From a virus: a stretch of DNA of 25,790 nucleotides. The notes under the pieces are model-generated. The model ran no database searches, was not told where the DNA came from, and saw only the letters and a list, made by a program, of their open reading frames with translations. Made by a program: the position numbers and the translations under genes. Every line of letters begins with the position of its first letter. Within the stretch, counting starts at the first letter, position 1. Positions 14,756-22,254 of this stretch are shown here, piece by piece. Where the stretch lies: the IMG/VR virus record IMGVR_UViG_3300048589_000640, positions 1 through 25,790 of that record; one strand, written 5' to 3'.

Positions 14756-14789
14756 TTCCGTGGGTCGGAAACGGACTCCGATACCGACC
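14756..14789. promoter_or_regulatory. Overlapping inverted repeats, candidate operator of the lysis-lysogeny switch
   Basis: TTCCG-TGGGT-CGGAA is a perfect repeat at 14756-14770. GGTCGG (14763-14768) pairs with CCGACC (14784-14789). CGGA-C-TCCG lies between them at 14772-14780. The three dyads share bases, so binding at one would compete with another. They fall in the 105-bp divergent region between regulator genes that share a Ner-like domain. Confidence 0.55.
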
Positions 14790-14814
14790 TGTTCACGTCT
14801 GCCGAGAACATTCA

Positions 14815-15132
14815 ATGGACGCACTCCTCATCAAATATGCGTTGCGCGCCAAGGGACACTCGATCGCCGCAATTGCGCGCACGTGCACCAACTCCGTGAC
14901 CGGTGAACCGCTCGCCGAAAAGAGCGTGCGCGCGGTTATCCAGCGCGATAGCCGCTCGGCCCGCATCGAACGCCTGATTGGGTCCCTCTTGGGGTTGCCG
15001 CTGCACCACGTTTTCCCGGAGTGGTATGCGGAAGACGGCAGCAAGATCAAACATCGCCGCAAGCGCTATAGCAGCACCGTCGACAGCCTCGCACGCCTCA
15101 ACGCAATGCTTTCTGAGCAGCAGGCGGCCTGA
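14815..15132 (+). CDS. Ner-like DNA-binding regulator, first gene of the early operon
   Basis: A 105-residue protein with a Ner/Nlp-type helix-turn-helix: IKYALRAKGHSIAAIARTC, then EKSVRAVIQRDSRSARIERL, then LGLPLHHVFPEWYAED. The last element aligns with the WPSRYQ end of Mu Ner. In Mu, Ner turns down early and repressor transcription. A basic tail (KIKHRRKRYSS) follows. ATG at 14815 has only a weak ribosome-binding site. The next gene starts four bases after its stop. Being first in the operon is typical of ner. Confidence 0.85.
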   Translation: MDALLIKYALRAKGHSIAAIARTCTNSVTGEPLAEKSVRAVIQRDSRSARIERLIGSLLGLPLHHVFPEWYAEDGSKIKHRRKRYSSTVDSLARLNAMLSEQQAA

Positions 15133-15135
15133 CCC

Positions 15136-15588
15136 ATGCACCCGGCCGACATCAAGGCTGCACTCAAGAAGGCTGGCGCCACTGCAGCGGCTATTGCGCG
15201 CGAGCGCGGCGTCAGCCAACCCACCGTCAGTGAGGTAATCCTGGGCAACAGGCGCTCGGCTCCCACGGAGTTGCGTGTCGCAGAGATCACTGGCCTGCCG
15301 CTGTCTCATCTCTGGCCCCAGTGGTACTCGCCAGGACCTGGTGCGCCTGAGGAACGAGGCATCAGCCTTGTCGGCTTTCGCGCGCGACTGGGCGCTGAGC
15401 TGGATCGGCTCGACCTCAGTCCAGAAGCTGTCGCTGCCGTTGCACGTGTCTCGGTGGATGACGTCAGCAGCTGGCGGAGCGACGGCGGCGCGTACCCGAC
15501 GGTGCCATCCCTGATCTGGCTCGGCCAGGCCACGCGCATCGACCTGGCCTACGTGATGACCGGACGGCGCGAGGTGACCCATGGCTGA
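15136..15588 (+). CDS. Second Ner-like regulator with an added C-terminal helix-turn-helix-like domain
   Basis: A 150-residue protein. Residues 1-65 are a Ner-type domain (MHPADIKAALKKAGATAAAI ... LPLSHLWPQWYSPG), closely resembling the N-terminus of the divergent regulator at 14071-14709. Residues about 72-145 (FRARLGAELDRLDLSPEAVA ... IDLAYVMTGRREV) look like a second, XRE/CI-like helical DNA-binding unit ending in the YVMTG motif seen in many phage repressors. ATG follows the previous stop by three bases. It may be the true lysogeny regulator, a second Ner, or an antagonist of the minus-strand protein. Confidence 0.83.
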   Translation: MHPADIKAALKKAGATAAAIARERGVSQPTVSEVILGNRRSAPTELRVAEITGLPLSHLWPQWYSPGPGAPEERGISLVGFRARLGAELDRLDLSPEAVAAVARVSVDDVSSWRSDGGAYPTVPSLIWLGQATRIDLAYVMTGRREVTHG

Positions 15589-15623
15589 CCTCACCGCCGG
15601 TCGCATGTCGCGGCGCAAGGCGT

Positions 15624-16076
15624 TCATCGCCGTGCGTCCTGCGGTGCTACGAACACATCCGGCCATAGCTGGTGAGCCGCAGCATCCGCTTCTGGCGAGT
15701 CGCCAACCATCGCTAGAAGTACTGCACGCCACACGTCTTCCTGCTTCTGCGGCATCCAGTGCGCTTGGCCTCGGTCACGCATGTCTGACCACAGACCGTG
15801 GTAGTGCGCCCAACGGCAGCACATCACCGTGATGGTGTCTCGATCCAGCGGCTGGATGATGCCCATGACGTCTTGGCCGTTCTCCGCAAGCGCCATCCGC
15901 ACCAGGGTGCGGTCAACGTCGTCGGTGTGCGCATCCACCATTGCAGCAAGCTGCTCCGGCGGAAGGCCATGTCCAAAAATCTCCAACCCGCCCGCGTGCA
16001 ACAGGCGAACGTTGGAGAGCAACTGTTCGGACTTCGTGATCCAGAAGTCCATGTCGGGGACGAGGCGGAGGCTCAT
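15624..16076 (-). CDS. Unknown 150-aa protein running against the early operon
   Basis: ATG at 16076 opens a 150-residue frame with balanced, protein-like composition: MSLRLVPDMDFWITKSEQLL, then GLPPEQLAAMVDAHTDDVDR, then WAHYHGLWSDMRDRGQAHWM. The plus-strand frames over the same bases look like shadows. It faces the end of the second Ner-like gene and is divergent from the gene at 16163. An 8-bp palindrome TTGCGCAA (16104-16111) lies in the divergent gap. I do not recognise a family. An opposing small gene in an early operon is often a later-acquired cargo gene (moron), for example an anti-defence gene, but nothing in the sequence proves that. Confidence 0.68.
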   Translation of the reverse strand: MSLRLVPDMDFWITKSEQLLSNVRLLHAGGLEIFGHGLPPEQLAAMVDAHTDDVDRTLVRMALAENGQDVMGIIQPLDRDTITVMCCRWAHYHGLWSDMRDRGQAHWMPQKQEDVWRAVLLAMVGDSPEADAAAHQLWPDVFVAPQDARR

Positions 16077-16162
16077 GCCGCCATTTCACCCCGCACAAGG
16101 CAATTGCGCAACAGCAAACAAAGCGCGCGATTGGAACGGCCACGCCAGCGCTGGGGTGTCCA

Positions 16163-16627
16163 ATGCGTAAGCGCGTTTGGAGAACCTGGCAGCCCACCTG
16201 TCTGGCCGAGGCGGTCGAAGGTTGTCTGGGCTATGCCCTGCACGAGCACCATCGCAGTGTCGAGCAAGTGGCCGATCTGGTCGGCGAGTCGAAGTGGACG
16301 ATCTACAAGTGGGTGCAGGCCGGCGGCATTCCGGCCAGAAAGATCGCAGGGTTCGAGCACGCCTGCGGCACGCACTACGTCACGCGCTACCTGGCCGCCA
16401 GCGCCGGCAAGCTGCTGATCGATGTGCCTACCGGTCGCCGCGCGGCGCCGTCGGACATCGCCGCGCTGCAGGCGGAGTGCACCAACGCTGTCGCCGCCTT
16501 GATCGAGTTTGCCGCCGGACGCGCCAACGCGGTTGACACGCACGCCCATCTCACCGCCGCCATGACTGCCCTCGCACAAGAGCGGGGGCATGTGGAGCGG
16601 CATTCTCAACCGGAGCTTTCCTTATGA
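16163..16627 (+). CDS. Helix-turn-helix regulator resembling phage CII/CP76 proteins
   Basis: A 154-residue protein. The N-terminal half contains a helix-turn-helix (SVEQVADLVGESKWTIYKWV) followed by GIPARKIAGFEHACGTHYVT and LIDVPTG. This arrangement is seen in phage regulatory proteins of the CII/CP76 type, where an activation or establishment role is known. The C-terminal half is helical. ATG at 16163 has no clear ribosome-binding site. Its stop overlaps the next ATG (ATGA). Family membership is moderate by eye; DNA binding is likely. Confidence 0.75.
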   Translation: MRKRVWRTWQPTCLAEAVEGCLGYALHEHHRSVEQVADLVGESKWTIYKWVQAGGIPARKIAGFEHACGTHYVTRYLAASAGKLLIDVPTGRRAAPSDIAALQAECTNAVAALIEFAAGRANAVDTHAHLTAAMTALAQERGHVERHSQPELSL

Positions 16628-16908
16628 CGAACCCCCGCGTCCTGGCGGCTTTGCGTCGGCGGCTTGATGTCCAGGCCCTGGCCCAGTTGCGCACCCTCGC
16701 CGTTGCTCAGGCCGAGCAGCTCGAAGCTCTACGGGTAGAGAACGAAAGCCTGCGCACCGAACTGAGTTTGGCGGAGCACTGCTCAGACAGCTGGCGCTAT
16801 GACGCACTGCGCTTCCAGGACGAACTCTGCCAGCAGACCGGCGGCCAACCGGGCCTGACCAAAGCAGGTGCCTTGGTGGTTGTGCCGGCAGTGGGGCGTG
16901 GCTCGTGA
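16624..16908 (+). CDS. Small coiled-coil protein, unknown function
   Basis: ATG at 16624 follows GGAG by eight bases and overlaps the previous stop. The 94-residue product is a long amphipathic helix in its first half (LAQLRTLAVAQAEQLEALRV, then ENESLRTELSLAEH), suggesting a coiled-coil dimer, followed by a short non-helical tail. No recognised family. It belongs to the run of small early genes before the transposase. Confidence 0.72.
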   Translation: MTNPRVLAALRRRLDVQALAQLRTLAVAQAEQLEALRVENESLRTELSLAEHCSDSWRYDALRFQDELCQQTGGQPGLTKAGALVVVPAVGRGS

Positions 16909-17207
16909 GCGCCCCATCGCTGCCGCCCTCCAGAACGCTGTTCGCCAGCCTGCAGGTGCTGCTTGGTGCCTTCATTGAAGACGCGACGCAGGAAGCCAGG
17001 CAGTCGGGAGATCCGAGCGAGCTGCTGGCGTTCATCCATATCGCACAGTTGCAGATCGATCTGGTGCGCCAGATGCACGCCGCGCTTCTCCTGGCCGACG
17101 CGAAGCAGACGGATGCCGAGGCAGCAGACCCGCGCGCCGCCATCTGCAAGGCGCTGGCGCTGGGCCAGATGCTGGTGTTCTTGCCGCCGTCAGAGGGCGG
17201 GCCATGA
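16905..17207 (+). CDS. Small helical protein, unknown function
   Basis: GTG at 16905 overlaps the previous stop (GTGA) and gives 100 residues, mostly helical (LFASLQVLLGAFIEDATQEA, then LLAFIHIAQLQIDLVRQMHA). Its stop overlaps the next ATG. The tight coupling on both sides supports a real gene. I do not recognise the family and see no motif that shows a function. Confidence 0.72.
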   Translation: MSAPSLPPSRTLFASLQVLLGAFIEDATQEARQSGDPSELLAFIHIAQLQIDLVRQMHAALLLADAKQTDAEAADPRAAICKALALGQMLVFLPPSEGGP

Positions 17208-17512
17208 GCGACTCCGGCTACACCAACGCCGCGCAGCAACGCGTGCTGGCAGCCACATTGGTACTGGCCGGCCACGAAGCCGTTGGCCTCGCACCCAGTC
17301 AGCTGGCCAAGGCGCTTCGCACGTCGGCGAGCAACGTGACGCGCGACCTCGCAAACCTGGTGACCGCAGGCATCGCTGAAAAGCTGGAAAGCGGCAACTA
17401 CCGGCTGGGGCCGCGGCTGGTGCAGGTCGCCATCGCACACCAGCGCGGGCTGGCCGACATCAAGGCCCGGGTCGAAGAAATCGAGCAGCGCTACTCCCGC
17501 CACCCCCGATAA
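17204..17512 (+). CDS. IclR-like winged-helix DNA-binding protein
   Basis: This 102-residue protein consists of one winged helix: QQRVLAATLVLAGHEAVGLA, then PSQLAKALRTSASNVTRDLA, then GIAEKLESGNYRLG, the pattern of the N-terminal domain of IclR regulators without their ligand-binding domain. A helical tail follows (VEEIEQRYSRHPR). ATG at 17204 overlaps the preceding stop and has GAGGG upstream. It is likely a small phage regulator. Confidence 0.8.
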   Translation: MSDSGYTNAAQQRVLAATLVLAGHEAVGLAPSQLAKALRTSASNVTRDLANLVTAGIAEKLESGNYRLGPRLVQVAIAHQRGLADIKARVEEIEQRYSRHPR

Positions 17513-17533
17513 CCCCTCCAGGAAGCAACCCAC

Positions 17534-18373
17534 ATGCCCCGTAACCCCAAGCCCGCTGCGCAAGCCATGGCACCCACCCTGCCCACCGCTTCGCCGCCGG
17601 AATTCCACAACGAGCAACAGCTGGTGGTAGCGCGCGACCACGAACTGCTCACAATCGATCTGCGATTCGCGCTGGACCACGAGCCGTACGACTGTGCGCG
17701 AACCATCAGCTATGGACGCGCCGCGGTGACGATGGAGGCACAGTCCATTCTCGTCATCGGCCGCGCCTGCCTGCTGCTGAAGGAGCACGAGTCACCCGAG
17801 CAGTTCGCAGCGTGCGTGGCGCAGATCGGCATCAGTGAGCGCTCGGCACGCAACTACATGGCCGCCACCCTGCGCTTCGGCAGCGAGGCCCGCAAGTTGG
17901 CCACGGCGAACCTTTCCGCCTCCAAGTTGATTGAGCTGGCCCATGAGCCCGATGAGGACATCGATGCGCTGCTGGAAGGCGGTACCGTGGCCAACCAGAC
18001 GCTCGACCAGATCGAGCGCATGAGCGTGCGCGAGCTGCGCGAGGCCATTCGCGAGGCGCGCAAGGACAAGGCGGCCATTGACGAGATCGTCCGCGAGAAG
18101 GACGAGCGCATCAACACGCTGACCAAGAGCCGTCGCCGCATTGAGCGCAGCGGTGCGCGCGTGCAGGCAGACGAGCTGCTGACCGACATGGACGCGGCCG
18201 CCGTTGAGGCGGCATCGGCCATCCGAGTACTGCGCGACACGGCGAGCTCGATCCGCTGCCTCTACCAGGACGCCGGCGAATCGCTCGATGAAGAGGTCAT
18301 TGCGCGCATCGAGCAGAACCTTGATCTGGCCCGAGGCTGGGCGGCCGACTTGGCTGAAGAGCTGGCGAAGTAG
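17534..18373 (+). CDS. DUF3102-like helical protein before the transposase
   Basis: A 279-residue protein with GGAAG nine bases before its ATG. The middle resembles DUF3102-type proteins: SILVIGRACLLLKEHESPEQ, then IGISERSARNYMAATLRFG, a ParB/KorB-like helix-turn-helix segment. Residues about 150-200 are a highly charged coiled coil (MSVRELREAIREARKDKAAI). The C-terminal part is helical. It lies directly before the transposase gene (three-base gap), so it may bind phage DNA or assist transposition; that is inference from position. Confidence 0.78.
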   Translation: MPRNPKPAAQAMAPTLPTASPPEFHNEQQLVVARDHELLTIDLRFALDHEPYDCARTISYGRAAVTMEAQSILVIGRACLLLKEHESPEQFAACVAQIGISERSARNYMAATLRFGSEARKLATANLSASKLIELAHEPDEDIDALLEGGTVANQTLDQIERMSVRELREAIREARKDKAAIDEIVREKDERINTLTKSRRRIERSGARVQADELLTDMDAAAVEAASAIRVLRDTASSIRCLYQDAGESLDEEVIARIEQNLDLARGWAADLAEELAK

Positions 18374-18376
18374 GCC

Positions 18377-20155
18377 ATGCATCCGGGCGAGATCGCAGAG
18401 CTTGACTTGCTGCGCGGCGTGGCCGATCGCCTGCACAAGGCCGCGCATGGCTCGCGTGAGGCGGTGGTGCTGGACGCCTGCCGCATGCTTGGCTGCAAGC
18501 GCGGTGCGCTGTACACCAAGCTGCGTAAGGTGGGCTGGTGCAGCGGCAGGGCACTGCGCGCCGACAAGGGCGACTGCAGGGTAACCGAGGCGGAAGTGCG
18601 CGCGGTGTCCGCCATCATGATGGCGTCAAGGCGCATGACCGGCAAGATTCTGCTGCCGGTCTGCGATGCCATCGACATCGCGCTGGCCAACAGCAAGCTC
18701 ACTGAGCGTGTCGCGCCGAGCACCATGTTGCGCTTGATGCGCAAGTTCGACTGCCATCCGACGCAGCTCCAGCGGCCCACGTCGCACGTCGGCATGGCGT
18801 CCTTGCACCCCAACCATGTGTGGCAGCTCGATGCCTCGGTCTGCGTGCTGTACCGACTGAAGAACGGCCGTACCAAAGTGCTGGACGAGCGCACGTTCAA
18901 CGCGCGAAAGCCGGCCGACCTCGCGAAGATCCTCAACGAGCGATTGCTGCGCTACGCCATCACGGATCACACGACGGGCGTCGTCATCGCGCGCTACTAC
19001 GTGGCCGCCGGCGAAGACCAGCGCACGCTGTTCGACTTCCTGATGTGGGCCTTCCACCCCCAGACGGGCCGGGTGATGCACGGGGTTCCGTGGATGCTGG
19101 TGTGGGACGCGGGCAGCGCCAACCAGAGCCACGCGATTCGCAACCTGCTCACGGCGCTGGGCATCCGCCACTGGGCACATGTGCCTGGCAACAGCCGCGC
19201 CAAGGGCCAAGTGGAGCGCATGCACGACATCGTCGAGCGGAAGTTCGAAGGCCGGCTGTCGTTCCTCAATGTCGAGAGCGTTGAACAGCTCAACGCCGAG
19301 CTGGACGTTTTCCTGATCTCCTTCAATGGCGTGGCAAAGCTGACGCGTGGAACGCACCAACACGTGCGCAACGCGCTGTGGCAGACGATACGGCCCGAGC
19401 AGTTGCGCCTTTGCCCCCCGGTCGAGACATGCGCCGTGTTGATGCACAGCAAGCCCGAGCTGCGCACGGTGACTGGCAACCTCACCATCACGTTCAAGCC
19501 GCGCAACTCGGTGCGGCATACGTACAGCGTGGCGGACGTACCCGCAGTGCGGTCGGGTGAACAGGTGGCTGTGGCCATCAACCCCTACTGCTCCCCCGCG
19601 ATCTTCGTGATCGCACAGGACGAGTCTGGTAGCACGCGCTACTTCGAATGCGAGCCGCTGGAGATCAACGAGGCCGGGTTCATTCATGGTTCGCCCGTGT
19701 TTGGCGAGTCCTATGCGGCCCACGCCGACAGTGACGTCGATATCGCCCGCAAGCAGGCTAACCTCGCCGCCTACGGTGAGCGCGATGGCGGCGACGCACT
19801 CGCGGCCAAGGCCAAGGGCAGAGTGGCCTTCGCCGGCCAAATCGATCCGTTCAAGGATCTGCGCGAGAAGGCCGCTGCGACACCCCACTTCATGCGGCGC
19901 GGGGGCACGGACCTCGATCTCCCCAACCCGATGCACGTCGAGCCCCGCCACCACTCGATGGTGGACCTGTTGTTCGCGCTGCGCCGGCGGCTTGGCGACC
20001 GCTTCGGGGCGCGCGAATCCGAGGCTGTCCAGGTATGGCACCCCGACGGGCTGCCCGACGACCAGCTGGAGACCCTCTTTGAGCGCCTCGAGCAGCTCGA
20101 CGCCGCCGGCACGCCGCCGGCCACCGCAGCGCCGCGCCTGGTCGCGGTGCGATAG
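18377..20155 (+). CDS. Mu-type DDE transposase (A protein)
   Basis: A 592-residue transposase that cuts the phage ends and joins them to target DNA. The catalytic triad can be placed: D152 in WQLDASV, D244 in LVWDAGSAN, and E280 in GQVERMHD, with 35 residues between D244 and E280 as in retroviral-type integrases. An N-terminal helical DNA-binding part (SREAVVLDACRMLGCKRGAL) precedes the catalytic core. A beta-rich Mu-type C-terminal region (LTITFKPRNSVRHTYSVADV) and a tail that could contact the B protein follow. The sequence is nearer in style to BcepMu-like transposases than to Mu A. The ends it should recognise are the repeats near 24451-24491. Confidence 0.95.
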   Translation: MHPGEIAELDLLRGVADRLHKAAHGSREAVVLDACRMLGCKRGALYTKLRKVGWCSGRALRADKGDCRVTEAEVRAVSAIMMASRRMTGKILLPVCDAIDIALANSKLTERVAPSTMLRLMRKFDCHPTQLQRPTSHVGMASLHPNHVWQLDASVCVLYRLKNGRTKVLDERTFNARKPADLAKILNERLLRYAITDHTTGVVIARYYVAAGEDQRTLFDFLMWAFHPQTGRVMHGVPWMLVWDAGSANQSHAIRNLLTALGIRHWAHVPGNSRAKGQVERMHDIVERKFEGRLSFLNVESVEQLNAELDVFLISFNGVAKLTRGTHQHVRNALWQTIRPEQLRLCPPVETCAVLMHSKPELRTVTGNLTITFKPRNSVRHTYSVADVPAVRSGEQVAVAINPYCSPAIFVIAQDESGSTRYFECEPLEINEAGFIHGSPVFGESYAAHADSDVDIARKQANLAAYGERDGGDALAAKAKGRVAFAGQIDPFKDLREKAAATPHFMRRGGTDLDLPNPMHVEPRHHSMVDLLFALRRRLGDRFGARESEAVQVWHPDGLPDDQLETLFERLEQLDAAGTPPATAAPRLVAVR

Positions 20156-20162
20156 GACTGTC

Positions 20163-20477
20163 ATGAACTTCGCACTCTCCTTCGACGAACCGCCGCTTCT
20201 CTGCGAACAGCCGGTCGGTGGTCTGTTCGTCTGCCACAACCCAGCTACCTGCGACCTGGTGCTGATGCGCGTGTGTCCCCCCGAACCGAACGCCGTACCC
20301 AAGCCGGACGATCTGCACACCGTCGTGGTTCTGGGTTCCCGCGGCATCGGCCGGCGCGACCCCGGCTACGTGCCGGCCGGCGCGCTCCTGGAGCTCGACG
20401 GCAAGTCCCCCGTCACTGTCCTCGATCAGGACGGCCCGGTGGCCTTGTCCGTCCTGCGCCGTCACGACGGGACCTGA
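20163..20477 (+). CDS. Small protein between transposase and B gene, unknown
   Basis: ATG at 20163 with AGGA five bases upstream starts a 104-residue protein (MNFALSFDEPPLLCEQPVGG). It contains mainly beta-type segments (LHTVVVLGSRGIG, SPVTVLDQDGPVALSVL). No recognised family. Downstream is a G/C-rich dyad before the next gene. Its place between A and B genes suggests an early function. Confidence 0.75.
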   Translation: MNFALSFDEPPLLCEQPVGGLFVCHNPATCDLVLMRVCPPEPNAVPKPDDLHTVVVLGSRGIGRRDPGYVPAGALLELDGKSPVTVLDQDGPVALSVLRRHDGT

Positions 20478-20523
20478 TTCCACCGCCGTGGCGGCGGTTC
20501 CGCCACACCCTCAGGAGTGCCCC

Positions 20524-20823
20524 ATGTCCAACGCCCCCGCTTCCATCAGCTACCTGCCCGGCGTCTCGAGGCCGGCCTGCGTGCGCGACGCGCAGCCCGG
20601 CGACCTGTTCGTCCTGGCCGACAAGCTCGCGCTGTTCGCACCTCTCAACCACCAGCACGTCGACGTGGTGGATACCACGCACCGCTGGTGTGTGGTCATC
20701 GCTGCCAGAACCGCCGAGGCCGGCCCGCCTGGCAAGTTGGTTGCCATCCCCTGCAGCACGCCGATGACCAAGATGCGGGTGATCGGCGGCTTGCAGATCG
20801 GGCCTGTCGACCAGGTGCACTGA
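20524..20823 (+). CDS. Small protein directly before the MuB-like gene, unknown
   Basis: ATG at 20524 is chosen because AGGAG (20513-20517) lies six bases upstream; the in-frame extension to 20488 is non-gene-like. The 99-residue product (MSNAPASISYLPGVSRPACV) is probably a small beta-rich domain: GDLFVLADKLALFAP, then HRWCVVIAARTA, then KLVAIPCSTPMTKMRV. It resembles the previous small protein in size and general character. No family is recognised. Confidence 0.75.
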   Translation: MSNAPASISYLPGVSRPACVRDAQPGDLFVLADKLALFAPLNHQHVDVVDTTHRWCVVIAARTAEAGPPGKLVAIPCSTPMTKMRVIGGLQIGPVDQVH

Positions 20824-20824
20824 C

Positions 20825-22042
20825 ATGCGCACTGGCCGCCCCCGCACCAAGCCTGCCGAGCCTTACCCGCTTCGCGATCTGATGGGCCACCACGGCATCA
20901 CGCTGCGTGACATCGCGGTGGCCGGGAGCATGTCGGTATCGTCCGCCTCCCGAATGCTGCTGCACAGGCACTGGCCCGGCCACGTTCTGGCCGACCGCTG
21001 CCGCAGCGGAATCGAACAGATGTTGCGCGACCGCGGCGTGCCCGAGGTCGACATCAAAACGGCATGGGGAGGCGACCTGCAAGCCGCCCCCCACACCGCC
21101 TCCAGCAACCCACCCCGCGTAGACAGCCCGAACGCCAATCCGAGCGCTGTCGACGCGGTCATTCCCTATGAGCTACCGGAGCTTGAAATGCTATCACCCG
21201 CCGCACGTGAGCACTTCCGCCTGCCCCGCAACCCCTTCCTGGACGATATCCAGGGGCCGGGCGACGTGTTTCTCAGCAAGGAGCAGAGGTACATCCGCGA
21301 GAGCATGTACTACGCCGCCAAGCACACTGGCCTGCTCGCTGTCATTGGCGAGTCCGGCAGCGGCAAGAGCACGCTGCGCCGCGACTTGCTCGACCGGCTG
21401 CGCCGCGACAACGAGCCCATCGTGGTCATCCAGCCGAAGACCATCGACAAGTCCGCGCTCACCGCCGCGCACATCTGCGACGCCATCACGGCCGACCTCA
21501 GCACCGAGGCACCGCGCATGTCGCTTGAGGCCAAGGGGCGGCAAGTCGAACGCATCCTCTCGAACAGTGCGCGCTGCGGCAACAGCCATGTGCTGGTGAT
21601 CGAAGAGGCGCACGACCTGACCAACTACGCGCTCAAGTACTTGAAGCGCTTCTGGGAGCTGGAGGATGGCTTCAATCGGCTGCTTGGCGTGGTGATGATC
21701 GGCCAGCCCGAACTGGCGAAGAAGCTCGACGAGCGCACCAACTACGATCTGCGCGAGCTGATCCGCCGCACCGAAATCGCCACGCTGCGACCGCTCAACG
21801 GCGACCTGGAGAACTACCTCGCCCTCAAGTTCAAGCGCATCGGCGTCGCCCTGGCCGATGTGTTCTGCGCTGACGCTTTCGACGCGATCCGCAGCCGGTT
21901 GATTCGACGCAAGCAGAACGCTCAGGACGTGGAGTCTCACGCCTATCCGCTGCTGGTCCACGCGATTGTCATCAAGGCAATGAACGCGGCGGCCGAGTTG
22001 GGCTTGCCCAAGGTCAGCGGTGAGCTGATTGGGAGGCTGTGA
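20825..22042 (+). CDS. MuB/TniB-like AAA+ ATPase, transposition target selector
   Basis: This 405-residue protein has an N-terminal helix-turn-helix (LRDIAVAGSMSVSSASRMLL) and an AAA+ domain with Walker A GESGSGKST (175-183) and Walker B VLVIEE (256-261), followed by AHDLT. The C-terminal RRTEIATLRPLNGDLENYLA and later helices match the MuB/TnsC/TniB family. Such ATPases coat target DNA, deliver it to the transposase and give target immunity. ATG lies one base after the preceding stop. Mu B is 312 residues, so this one has extra N-terminal length between the helix-turn-helix and the ATPase. Confidence 0.93.
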   Translation: MRTGRPRTKPAEPYPLRDLMGHHGITLRDIAVAGSMSVSSASRMLLHRHWPGHVLADRCRSGIEQMLRDRGVPEVDIKTAWGGDLQAAPHTASSNPPRVDSPNANPSAVDAVIPYELPELEMLSPAAREHFRLPRNPFLDDIQGPGDVFLSKEQRYIRESMYYAAKHTGLLAVIGESGSGKSTLRRDLLDRLRRDNEPIVVIQPKTIDKSALTAAHICDAITADLSTEAPRMSLEAKGRQVERILSNSARCGNSHVLVIEEAHDLTNYALKYLKRFWELEDGFNRLLGVVMIGQPELAKKLDERTNYDLRELIRRTEIATLRPLNGDLENYLALKFKRIGVALADVFCADAFDAIRSRLIRRKQNAQDVESHAYPLLVHAIVIKAMNAAAELGLPKVSGELIGRL

Positions 22043-22254
22043 TGGCCGCCCGACCGAAGCAGCGCCACCGTTACGCGACGATGCGTTTCGTGCTCTGGGC
22101 GTTGAAGCAGGATCACGTGCCGACTGTCTCTGAGATTTGCACCGAGTTCGATGTATGCGAGCACTCCGCGAGGTGCTGGCGCCGTGACTGGCTCGACGTG
22201 CGTGCTCCCCAGCTCGGAGCGACAAGCGCAACTCACCCAAAGGTCGGCCCATGA
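22042..22254 (+). CDS. Small helix-turn-helix protein after the B gene
   Basis: ATG at 22042 shares a base with the B-gene stop (TGATG) and has GGGAGG about five bases upstream, so it is preferred to the GTG at 22039. The 70-residue product carries a helix-turn-helix: MRFVLWALKQDHVPTVSEIC, then EFDVCEHSARCWRRDWL. Such small proteins follow the B gene in BcepMu-like phages. It probably binds DNA; its target is unknown. Confidence 0.78.
   Translation: MAARPKQRHRYATMRFVLWALKQDHVPTVSEICTEFDVCEHSARCWRRDWLDVRAPQLGATSATHPKVGP

Noticed and set aside
15581-15832. An 83-codon plus-strand frame starting in overlap with the second Ner-like gene
   Set aside because: The start looks normal, but after about 15 codons it becomes antisense to the better minus-strand gene at 15624-16076. 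It is at most a remnant.
16622-17788. A 388-codon minus-strand frame opposite the small early genes
   Set aside because: The plus-strand genes there are joined by start/stop overlaps and contain helix-turn-helix motifs. The minus frame is Gly/Arg/Ala-rich noise.
18626-20347. A 573-codon minus-strand frame opposite the transposase
   Set aside because: The transposase on the plus strand has its complete D-D-E triad. The antisense frame has only shadow composition.
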